From Nocardia albiluteola (GTDB lineage Bacteria; Actinomycetota; Actinomycetes; Mycobacteriales; Mycobacteriaceae), in NCBI RefSeq assembly GCF_018860155.1, contig NZ_JAHKNI010000013.1, forward strand, positions 124,001 to 188,000: a stretch of 64,000 bases of DNA, given 5' to 3'. The position numbers and the translations under genes were made by a program. Shown piece after piece: positions 41,183 through 48,715 of the stretch. Position 1 is the stretch's first letter. Every line of letters begins with the position of its first letter. The notes below the pieces were generated by a model that worked only from the letters and a program-made list of their open reading frames with translations, was not told where the DNA came from and made no database searches.

Positions 41183-42459
41183 CGGACGCGCAGCAGGATC
41201 TCGGGATGGACCGGAGCGAGGTAACGAGGATGGCCACAGGGGTGGGCCTGCGAATCGCCGAGGACGAATGCCTGGCGGCCATCGTCAGCTCGACGACGCC
41301 TGAGCCGGGCGCGCCCGCGCCCGAACCTCTCTTCGTCGTGCGCGAACCGATCCTGTACATGTCCGACGACGGCGACACCGAACTCGGTGGCGATCCCCCG
41401 GGTGGCCACTCCCACGCGATCACGGGATTCGTCGCGGCCGTGGGCGATCCGGCCGGCATCCCGGTCGACGAGGGTGAGGCCTATCGCGCCGAGGACCTGG
41501 TGGCCACGGCCCTGTTCTGCCTGATCGATCTGGCCGCGGCGCATCTGAACGGTCCCGCGGAGTTCTATGCCGTGCATCCCGCGCACTGGCCGGCCGCTCA
41601 GGTGCTGGCCCTGCGCGATGCGCTGGACTATCTGGGACTGCGATCGGTGGTGCTGATCAGCGAGTCGATCCTGCCCGATGTGCACTCCGGCCGGGAGGTG
41701 GCCACCGCGGCCGCGCGCGGCGCGCTGGCGTCGGTGCTGTCGACCCCCGCCGGGGCGGCCCCGCCGGATCCGACCCGCACCGAGAACTCGTTGGAGTCCA
41801 CCGACATTCTGCCCGCGATCCCGACACCGGAGGCACCGGCGCAGGCCTACTCCGCGGCGATCCCGGTGCATAGGATGGCGGTGGAACCACCGATCACATC
41901 GCAGGGCGATGCCGAGGCCGGCGAATCGAGCGAACCCCCCGCGACGAAACTGGCTCCGCCCGTTGTCTTTCCGGCGGCCGTCCGCTCCCGGCGCACCCCG
42001 CTGCTGATCGCCGCCGCAGCGATCATCGGCCTGCTGCTCGGCGGGATCGTCGTCGCTGCGGCACTGCAGGGCAGTGGTTCCCCGAGTCCGCAATCCTCCA
42101 ATGCCCGTTCGCCATTGACGCCGACCGCACCGGTGACGACCCGAGCCCCGGCGACCGTGCTCGCGCCGCCCCCGACCACCCGCGAACCCGCGCAGATTCC
42201 GGTGCACCGCCCCGCCCCGACGACGACTCCCCCGCCGCCGGTCGTCACACCGCCGCCGGCCACCATCACGACGACGCCCGACCCGAGCTCCATCACCGCG
42301 ACCCCGTCCCGGCCCTGGCGCACCCCCACGACCCAAACGCCGTTCAACCCTTATAATTTCGACCCCTTCGACCCCAATACCTACGATCCCTTCTACCCGA
42401 CGAATCCCACCGCCCCGGCGGCCCCGTACGTCTGGTCACCACCGGCGGGGACTCCGTGA
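41179..42459 (+). CDS. Membrane protein with Hsp70-lobe-like N-terminus and Pro/Thr-rich tail
   Basis: 426 aa if started at GTG 41179, which overlaps the regulator's stop (GTGA); ATG 41206 and 41230 are alternatives. The N-terminal half (about 15-190) has features of an actin-like lobe (AVHPAHWPAAQVLALRDALDYLGLRSVVLISES). One transmembrane helix follows (LLIAAAAIIGLLLGGIVVAAAL), then an extracytoplasmic tail rich in Pro and Thr ending in aromatic repeats (NPYNFDPFDPNTYDPFYPTNP). Function unknown; its coupling to the IniR-like regulator suggests a shared envelope-stress role. Confidence 0.65.
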   Translation: MTDAQQDLGMDRSEVTRMATGVGLRIAEDECLAAIVSSTTPEPGAPAPEPLFVVREPILYMSDDGDTELGGDPPGGHSHAITGFVAAVGDPAGIPVDEGEAYRAEDLVATALFCLIDLAAAHLNGPAEFYAVHPAHWPAAQVLALRDALDYLGLRSVVLISESILPDVHSGREVATAAARGALASVLSTPAGAAPPDPTRTENSLESTDILPAIPTPEAPAQAYSAAIPVHRMAVEPPITSQGDAEAGESSEPPATKLAPPVVFPAAVRSRRTPLLIAAAAIIGLLLGGIVVAAALQGSGSPSPQSSNARSPLTPTAPVTTRAPATVLAPPPTTREPAQIPVHRPAPTTTPPPPVVTPPPATITTTPDPSSITATPSRPWRTPTTQTPFNPYNFDPFDPNTYDPFYPTNPTAPAAPYVWSPPAGTP

Positions 42460-42538
42460 TCGGTTCGTAGCGAACTTCACGCGCTTGTGCCCTAAAGTGG
42501 TGCGCTGACACACATCTGTGCCTTATCGAAGGGACTTC

Positions 42539-43909
42539 ATGCGCCACCCGAGGGGCCGTCGCGCAACGGTCAAAGTTTGCACCGTCGCGTTCGCCTCGAC
42601 CCTGCTCCTGAGTCCCTTACTGGCCACCGCACCCGCCACCGCGGCCCCGGTCGCCGGCGGCCCCGTTCAGCTCTCGGCCGACAAGCTGCCGCCCGCACTG
42701 GCGCAGGCCATCGCCCGCGACCTGAAGATGACCCCCGCGGAGTATCTCGATCGCGCCGCCAAGGCACAGCAGCTACGCGACTACGCGCACAACTTCCGCT
42801 CCACCCATCCCAAGGACTTCGCCGGCGCCTGGATGACCCCGGACGGCAAGCCGGTCATGGCGGTCACCTCGCTGAAAGCGGCGCACCTGGTCAGCTCCGA
42901 CGGCTACCAGACCCGGCTGGCCCCGATCTCGGCCGACAACCTGGACAGCTCGCTCGATCAGCTCACCGCCTGGATCGGCACCCTGCCGCGCACGCTGTCC
43001 TCGGCGATCAACTCCGTGGCCATCGACTTCCTGAACAGCCAGCTGGTGCTCAGCGTCGCCAATACGCCCGCCGGACATCTGCTGAACCTGCCGACGCTGA
43101 TCGCCAACGTGAAGGTGGTGCTCGCGCCCGACAGCGGCGGGCCGATCCAGCACCATCCGATGGGCGGGGACACCTACATCAGCGCGCCCACCTCGCTGCA
43201 CGATTCCGCGCTCAAGACCGTGGACGTGTGCTCGTTCGGGTTCAACAGCACCGACAAGCACGGCAACGCACTCAATATCAGTGCGGGACACTGCGATCCG
43301 AACCTGGGCAAGGGTGATCAGCAGGCGGGCGTGTGGGTGCCCGACCCGCGTAACCTCAAGTCCAGCCCGCAGGCCGGCACGTTCGCCGCCGCCCGCCTCG
43401 GCGGTGCGAGTGGCCTGGACTACTCGGTGATCAAGCTGACCGATCGCGCGGTGAAGGCCGGCATGGACCAGCCCCAGGTGCGGGGCGCGAACGGCACCAC
43501 CCTCACCGTCACCGGCACCGCCGAGCCGGTGACCGGCGCACCGCTGTGCAAGTCGGGCCAGTCCTCGACCTTCACCTGCGGCTTCGTGGTGGCGGACCGG
43601 GTCGAGACGCAGCTGTACACCGCCGAGGGCGAATCCAAGACGGTGCGCGGTTTCGCCAGCTCGGCCTGCACACTGGGTGGCGACAGCGGCGGCGCCATCG
43701 TGACCGGCACGCTGGCGCTGGGCATCACCAGCGGCTCCAACGCGGCCGACGCACCGGACTGCAAGGAGGCCAATATCGACCTCGCGCAGTACGGCGGCAC
43801 CGCCTCGCTGGGCATCCCGATCCGCTCGATCCTGTCCGATATCGACGCCGGTTCCGGCGGTGGTCTCGGCTCGGGCATCTCGATCCGGACCCGCCCCAAC
43901 GCCGGATAA
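42539..43909 (+). CDS. Secreted S1-family serine protease (1)
   Basis: 456 aa from ATG 42539. A signal peptide (VKVCTVAFASTLLLSPLLATAPATA) leads into a propeptide of about 180 residues, then a chymotrypsin-fold domain like alpha-lytic protease. The triad is His251 (SAGHCD), Asp294 (LDYSVI) and Ser383 (LGGDSGG). Cys pairs near the His, near 337/347 and near the Ser fit disulfides. It is followed by a related protease with the same domain plan, probably a tandem duplicate. Confidence 0.9.
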   Translation: MRHPRGRRATVKVCTVAFASTLLLSPLLATAPATAAPVAGGPVQLSADKLPPALAQAIARDLKMTPAEYLDRAAKAQQLRDYAHNFRSTHPKDFAGAWMTPDGKPVMAVTSLKAAHLVSSDGYQTRLAPISADNLDSSLDQLTAWIGTLPRTLSSAINSVAIDFLNSQLVLSVANTPAGHLLNLPTLIANVKVVLAPDSGGPIQHHPMGGDTYISAPTSLHDSALKTVDVCSFGFNSTDKHGNALNISAGHCDPNLGKGDQQAGVWVPDPRNLKSSPQAGTFAAARLGGASGLDYSVIKLTDRAVKAGMDQPQVRGANGTTLTVTGTAEPVTGAPLCKSGQSSTFTCGFVVADRVETQLYTAEGESKTVRGFASSACTLGGDSGGAIVTGTLALGITSGSNAADAPDCKEANIDLAQYGGTASLGIPIRSILSDIDAGSGGGLGSGISIRTRPNAG

Positions 43910-44056
43910 GAGCAGACCGAGGTGGCGGGGCAGGGGTTTGCATCAATGTTGCATGCCCGTGAACATCGGACAAACCGCGGCGGCGTGCGCAAACGCGCCC
44001 CGAAATACACGCCGAGATGAGTAGGCATTACCGTGCGAACCCCATATAGTCGGCAC

Positions 44057-45403
44057 ATGCTTCTGCCACGCACCCTGTCGTCGCATGCTGCCCTCCGCAG
44101 CTCGCGCACCCGTATCCGCAATGCCGCCATCGCCGCCTCGGCGGCGGCGCTAGTCCTGGGTCCGCTGACAGCGACGGCATCGGCCGATCCGGCGCCGGCG
44201 CAGGCGCCGAACCTGCCGCCGGCCCTGGTCGCGGCGGTGCAGAAGGATCTGAAGATCTCCCCGCAGGAGTACCTGCGCCGGGCCGACGTGGCCCAGCACG
44301 TCGCCACGTTCACCACCACCGCGCAGCGCCAGTTCCCGCAGACCTTCGCCGGCGCCTGGCTGGACCAGAACGGTAAGGCCGTGGTCGGGCTGGCTCCGGG
44401 CCAGGGCCACGACGACGCCGCCAAGGCGGTCAAGGCCGCCGGGTACCAGGTCAAAGAGGTCGCCAAGAGCGAGACCGAGCTGCGCAGCGAGAAGAACGCC
44501 TTCCAGCAGTGGCTGGCCGGGCAGCCCAAGTCGGTGGCCGCGCAGGTGCGTGGTGCGGTGATCGACACGATCAGCAATTCCGTCGCCGTGCGGGTGGACA
44601 AGTCCGGCCTGCCGATGCCCGGATTCATCGACCCGTCGCGGGTGCTGGTGATGGCCGCGGCCCCGGCCGGGCCGCAGCAGTCCGACATGCGCACGGCCAC
44701 GGCGGTCGCGGATCGCAGCGGGGCGCCGGTCGCCGCGGGTGACGCGTACGCCTCGGTGGCGGGCAAGACCCAGCTGATCTGCTCGTCCGGTTTCAACGGC
44801 ACCGACTCCCGCGGCACCGTGGTGAACATCACCGCCGGTCACTGCGACCCGAACATCCCCGCCGCCGGCACCGCCAACGCCCCCGGCATGTTCGAGGTGC
44901 TGCCGGGCAACGAGCTGGGCCCGCAGGTCGGCACCTTCGCCAAGTCGGTGCTCGGCGCCGAGGACTACTCGATCGTGTCCATCAACGCCGCCAACCGGGG
45001 CCGGTTCAGCAACAACCTGGTCCGGGTTCCGGGCCGGGCGCCGATCGCGATCACCGGCGTGGTGGATCCAGTGGTGGGCCAGCCGATCTGCAAGGTGGGC
45101 TCCCGCACCGGCTTCAGCTGCGGCGTCGTGAACGCGGTCGATCAGGAGGTCCAGGTCGGCGATCACAACCTGGAGCACTCCTTCTCCGCCAACATCTGCG
45201 CGCTGCCCGGTGACAGCGGCGGCCCGCTGGTCTCCGGCACGAACGCGGTCGGCGTGTCCAGCGCCTCCTCGGTGGCCGACTACCCGATCTGCGAGATCCC
45301 CAACATCATCGGCGCGGTGACCGGTAACGCTCCCCAGCTGTTCGCCCAGCCGATGCGCGCGATCCTCGCGGACAACCCGGGCCTGCGGGTGCGCACCAAC
45401 TGA
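44057..45403 (+). CDS. Secreted S1-family serine protease (2)
   Basis: 448 aa from ATG 44057. The signal peptide is NAAIAASAAALVLGPLTATASA. A propeptide has the shared PPALVAAVQKDLKISPQEYLRRA motif (copy 1: PPALAQAIARDLKMTPAEYLDRA). The protease domain has His262 (TAGHCD), Asp303 (AEDYSIV) and Ser387 (PGDSGGP). It is followed by a strong terminator, so the locus ends here. The 147 bp between the two proteases could hold a second promoter. Confidence 0.9.
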   Translation: MLLPRTLSSHAALRSSRTRIRNAAIAASAAALVLGPLTATASADPAPAQAPNLPPALVAAVQKDLKISPQEYLRRADVAQHVATFTTTAQRQFPQTFAGAWLDQNGKAVVGLAPGQGHDDAAKAVKAAGYQVKEVAKSETELRSEKNAFQQWLAGQPKSVAAQVRGAVIDTISNSVAVRVDKSGLPMPGFIDPSRVLVMAAAPAGPQQSDMRTATAVADRSGAPVAAGDAYASVAGKTQLICSSGFNGTDSRGTVVNITAGHCDPNIPAAGTANAPGMFEVLPGNELGPQVGTFAKSVLGAEDYSIVSINAANRGRFSNNLVRVPGRAPIAITGVVDPVVGQPICKVGSRTGFSCGVVNAVDQEVQVGDHNLEHSFSANICALPGDSGGPLVSGTNAVGVSSASSVADYPICEIPNIIGAVTGNAPQLFAQPMRAILADNPGLRVRTN

Positions 45404-45418
45404 GACAGCCACGACGAG

Positions 45419-45447
45419 GGCCGGCAGCATTCGCTGCCGGCCTTTTT
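45419..45447 (+). terminator. Rho-independent terminator after the protease pair
   Basis: A perfect 10-bp stem GGCCGGCAGC / GCTGCCGGCC with loop ATTC, directly followed by TTTTT. It lies 16 bp after the second protease stop. Confidence 0.95.
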
Positions 45448-45529
45448 CGTGTCCGAACCTCTGCCCGTTCCCTGTCCCAGCGGCTCATCCCGGCCCGTCA
45501 CCCACCGAATTTCCGGCATGCTTGGGGGT

Positions 45530-46447
45530 ATGTGTCTGGTGTTGACGGGTTGGCGGGCGCACCCCGAGTATCGGCTGATCGTCGCGGCGAACCGGGATGA
45601 GTTCTATACCCGGCCCACCGAATCCATGCGCTGGTGGCCCGAGGTGACGGGCCTGCTGGCGGGCCGGGACCTGGGCGCGAGCGGCGCCATCCCTGGCACC
45701 TGGCTGGGCCTGTCGCGCGCGGAGAGCCGGTTCGCGACGGTGACCAACGTCCGCGGCCCCCGGGAGAATCGCCCCGACGCCCGCTCGCGCGGCGCGCTGC
45801 TGATGGATTTCCTGCGCGGCGAGGCGGGGCCGGAGAAGTTCGTGCGCGCCACCGCAGCCGCCGCCGACGAGTACAACGGTTACAACCTGATGATTTCGGA
45901 TCTGGAAACGCTGTGGTGGCACAGCAATCGCAGCGCGCTGACCCCACTCGAGCTCACCCCGGGCCTGCACGGGATATCCAACGGCGCCCTGCTGGCCTCG
46001 GTGGACCCGCTGGGCGACACCGCGGTGTGCCCGGCGGGCCCGGAGGAGGCAGCTTGCGTAACCACGCAGGGCCCTCGGAATCACCGCCATGAAGCCGCCA
46101 TTCACACCGACACTGGCGCGCCCGCGTGGCCGAAGGTGCGCGAGGGCCTGGGCGGTCTGCGCGCGGTGATCGCCGCGGATCCGGGCGATGTGGACGGCTA
46201 TTTCGCGGTGCTGGCCGACCGCACGCCCGCTCGCGACGACGAGCTGCCGGACACCGGCCTGTCGCCCTCGCGCGAGCGCGCGGTGTCCTCGCGGTTCATC
46301 GCCAGCACCCTGCATGGAACCCGATGCAGCACGGTGCTGTTGGTGCGCGAGGACGGCAGTTTCGAGATCGCCGAGCGCTCGTTCGCGCGCCTGGGCGACC
46401 CCACCGGCGAGGTCTCGTTCACCGGACGACTGCGGCTTCCGGCCTGA
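45530..46447 (+). CDS. NRDE/TANGO2-family protein with an internal insertion
   Basis: 305 aa from ATG 45530. The N-terminal MCLVLTGWRAHPEYRLIVAANRDEFYTRPT carries the NRDE tetrad that names the family. Later segments (TWLGLSRAESRFATVTNVR, HGISNG, WPKVREGL) fit too. Between HGISNG and WPKV there are about 45 extra residues (VDPLGDTAVCPAGPEEAACVTTQ..., HEAAIHTDTGAPA) where relatives usually have only a few. The DNA of this insert contains a short repeat also found at about 60012. Family function is unclear; haem handling has been proposed for eukaryotic members. Confidence 0.85.
   Translation: MCLVLTGWRAHPEYRLIVAANRDEFYTRPTESMRWWPEVTGLLAGRDLGASGAIPGTWLGLSRAESRFATVTNVRGPRENRPDARSRGALLMDFLRGEAGPEKFVRATAAAADEYNGYNLMISDLETLWWHSNRSALTPLELTPGLHGISNGALLASVDPLGDTAVCPAGPEEAACVTTQGPRNHRHEAAIHTDTGAPAWPKVREGLGGLRAVIAADPGDVDGYFAVLADRTPARDDELPDTGLSPSRERAVSSRFIASTLHGTRCSTVLLVREDGSFEIAERSFARLGDPTGEVSFTGRLRLPA
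46037..46093 (+). repeat. Short dispersed repeat inside the NRDE gene
   Basis: The GGAGGCAGCTTGCGTAACC... stretch matches the minus strand of 60012-60068 (GGCGGCAGCTTGTGTAACC...) over about 55 bases with scattered differences. Its core can form a hairpin (GCGT-AACC-ACGC). It is read in frame as part of the protein insertion. Confidence 0.55.
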
Positions 46448-46471
46448 GCGGCGGGCCGGGAGCCCCCGGCG

Positions 46472-47278
46472 TCAGTGCGGCTGCGTGGCCTGCGGCTTGG
46501 GCTGTGTGGCCTGCGGCTTGGGCTGCGTGGCCTGCGGCTTGGGCTGAGGCGCCACCGGCGCCGGGTTCGAGGCGTTGGCCCACTGCGTGGAGCCGTCGGG
46601 CGCCTGCAGCGTGTTCTGCAGTTCGACGGCGGAGGACTGCAGCGTGGGGCCGCCGGCCGCGATGGTGCCCAGCACGCCGCCGCCGATGGCGCCGACGACC
46701 AGGCCCGGAATGCAGATCAGGAAGAACGTGAGCACGCACCCGATGGCGCCGCCGATCAGCGCGCCGATGAGGCCGCCGACGGCGAAGGCCAGGCCCGCCT
46801 TGGTCGCGAAGTCGTTGAAGGCGCGCTGATCCTCGACCGGCGAGGCGATCTGCTTCAGATTCAGCGGCTTGCCGTCGACCGAGGCGCCCACGAGCCGCGG
46901 CGCGACCGGCTTGCTCAGATCCACTCCGGCGGGCCGCTGCGGCGTCAGATCCAGCTCGCGGCCATCCTCGCGCAGCACGGGGGTGACCGGAATCCGCACG
47001 CCGGAGATGCTGAAGTTCAGCGGTAGCTCGAGCGCGACGTTCCCGGCCCGATCCTTGACACGCACGACCTGCTGCGTCTTGTCGGGCGTCACGCCGGGCT
47101 GGTCGACCAGCTGAAACGTCCCGCTCTTCAGCTTGGTGACGACCGTCTTGCCGACCGCCCGGGCCGAATAGTCGATTTGCTGCGACACGGGCGCCGGAGC
47201 GGCGTGGGCGGTTCCGAGCGCGATGGTCATTGCGCCGATGACCGTGGCCGCGGCCACAGTGCCTCTGCGGAACGTCAT
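46472..47278 (-). CDS. Exported glycine-zipper protein with KPQATQP repeats (paralogue 1)
   Basis: 268 aa from ATG 47278. The signal peptide (TVAAATVIGAMTIALGTAHA) is followed by a beta-rich domain (KLKSGTFQLVDQPG, VVRVKDRAGNVALELPLNFSISGVRIPV). A hydrophobic glycine-zipper segment follows (AVGGLIGALIGGAIGCVLTFFLICIPGLVVGAIGGGVLG), and the tail is three KPQATQP copies encoded by a 21-bp tandem repeat. It is paralogous to the next gene. Function unknown; the zipper suggests membrane insertion or oligomerisation in the envelope. Confidence 0.72.
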   Translation of the reverse strand: MTFRRGTVAAATVIGAMTIALGTAHAAPAPVSQQIDYSARAVGKTVVTKLKSGTFQLVDQPGVTPDKTQQVVRVKDRAGNVALELPLNFSISGVRIPVTPVLREDGRELDLTPQRPAGVDLSKPVAPRLVGASVDGKPLNLKQIASPVEDQRAFNDFATKAGLAFAVGGLIGALIGGAIGCVLTFFLICIPGLVVGAIGGGVLGTIAAGGPTLQSSAVELQNTLQAPDGSTQWANASNPAPVAPQPKPQATQPKPQATQPKPQATQPH

Positions 47279-47368
47279 ACGGTATTCCAATCCATCATCA
47301 GGTTCGGCGTGGATCATAGCGGAACAGTTCGAGACGGACCGGTCTTCCGGTGGGCGTACATACAAGTA

Positions 47369-47397
47369 CGGCCCGCTCCCCCGAGGGGAACGGGCCG
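47369..47397 (-). terminator. Terminator between the two glycine-zipper genes
   Basis: Stem CGGCCCG / CGGGCCG with an inner CCCC/GGGG pairing, 23 bp after the stop of the leftward paralogue at 47420. No T-run follows. Confidence 0.65.
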
Positions 47398-47419
47398 TAG
47401 CGATGCCGATTTCCGGCGG

Positions 47420-48217
47420 TCAGTGCTTTTTCTGCGGAGCGGGAGCCGGAGCCGGGGGCGCGGCCGTCTCGGTCCACTTGGTGGTGCCCGGCTTGGCATT
47501 GAGGGTGTTGACCAGGTCGTAACCGGCCGCGACCAGGGTCGGGCCGCCGAAGGCGAGGGTGCCGAGGATGCCGCCGATGGTGGCGCCGGTCGGGAGGCCG
47601 ACGAGGCATCCGACGACAATGCCGATCAGGCCGATGGCGCAGCCGACGATCGCGCCGACCGCCAGGCCGACGAAGCTGCCGATGCCGACGGCCAGGCCGA
47701 ACTTGGTCGAGAAGTCGTTCATCGCCGCGTTGTCCTCCACCGGGGAGGCGATCGGCTGCGCGACGATCTTCTGCTTGTTCGCGGCGACCGCGGTGGTCTG
47801 AATCGGGGAGGCGACCGGCTGGGCGAACAGGGTCTGCTTCGATGTGTTCAGGGCCGCGGGCTTCTGCGGGGTCAGCTCCAGGACCCGGCCGTTGTCCTTG
47901 ATCACCGGCTGGACCGGAATCTGCACGCCGGAAACGCGGTAGTCCACCGGCATCTCCATGGCGATATTGCCGGCCTTGTCTTTCACATTGATGATCTGCT
48001 GGTGCTTGTCAGCGGGAGTCGCACCCGGCTTGTCAACCAGCTGAAAGGTCCCCCCCTTGAGCGTGGTCACCACAGCCTTGTTCACCATTTGGATCGAGTA
48101 GTCGATCAACTGGTCCTTGGTGGGCGCCGGCGCGGGGCCGGCATGGGCGGTACCCATCGCGATTGTCATCGAGCCGATGACAATCGCGGCACCCGCAGTA
48201 GCGCTGCGGAACTTCAT
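47420..48217 (-). CDS. Exported glycine-zipper protein (paralogue 2)
   Basis: 265 aa from ATG 48217. The plan is the same as its neighbour: a signal peptide (AIVIGSMTIAMGTAHA), a domain with TLKGGTFQLVDKPG and IINVKDKAGNIAMEMPVDYRVSGVQIPV, an ASPVEDNAAMNDF motif (neighbour ASPVEDQRAFNDF), and a glycine zipper (GLAVGAIVGCAIGLIGIVVGCLVGLPTGATIGG). It ends in a Pro/Ala-rich tail. The last about 24 bases before both ATGs are almost identical (GATGATGGATTGGAA...), as expected from tandem duplication or a shared leader. Confidence 0.72.
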   Translation of the reverse strand: MKFRSATAGAAIVIGSMTIAMGTAHAGPAPAPTKDQLIDYSIQMVNKAVVTTLKGGTFQLVDKPGATPADKHQQIINVKDKAGNIAMEMPVDYRVSGVQIPVQPVIKDNGRVLELTPQKPAALNTSKQTLFAQPVASPIQTTAVAANKQKIVAQPIASPVEDNAAMNDFSTKFGLAVGIGSFVGLAVGAIVGCAIGLIGIVVGCLVGLPTGATIGGILGTLAFGGPTLVAAGYDLVNTLNAKPGTTKWTETAAPPAPAPAPQKKH

Positions 48218-48715
48218 TCGGTTTTCCAATCCATCATCAGGTGCTGCCGTGCACCTCTCTCGACCGCGAGAGCCCACGCTTCCCTCGAGGCACCAGGTCG
48301 GCGGACTGCCCCGCACGGCGACCATGGCGCCCGCGGGAGCCCTCCCCGAGCGGTGTTGAGATTTTGCACAGCAAAGCAGGACGTCGTGAGCCTAATCCAA
48401 GAGCTCCCGGGATGCGAGATCCTTTTCCTCCCAAGGGGAGTAGGCGTGTCCCTGCACCCGTGCATTCGCCCGGATTTACCGTTGTAGAGGCTCGCCTTAT
48501 CGCAAAAGCCCTGGAATCGCGCGTGAGTCGAGTCACATCACGTGCGAATAAGCCCCCGCCAGCTGGGGCGCACGACGCCGCGATCGTAGTATGGGCACGT
48601 AAGTTACCGGAGGGTAACTTACTGGCAGTTAGTATGCGATGCAACCGCGGTGGCATCAGCCCTGCCGCCGACAGCTCGCAACGCCGAGTTGGTTGAACTA
48701 CAGGAAGGTCGCGAC
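48218..48715. other. Divergent intergenic region upstream of etfD
   Basis: About 500 bp between the leftward glycine-zipper gene and etfD. It must hold promoters for both. Open frames here are weak. The clear element is the palindrome at 48599-48622, listed separately. Confidence 0.6.
48599..48622. promoter_or_regulatory. Perfect 10-4-10 palindrome, likely regulator operator for etfD
   Basis: GTAAGTTACC, GGAG, GGTAACTTAC: both arms are fully complementary. It lies 94-117 bp upstream of the etfD ATG. Size and AT-rich arms in GC-rich DNA fit a TetR-family operator, plausible for a beta-oxidation gene; the regulator is not identified. Confidence 0.7.

Noticed and set aside
46478-46547. Short regular repeats that might suggest a CRISPR array
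   Set aside because: Contiguous 21-bp units without spacers, encoding KPQATQP in a protein tail.
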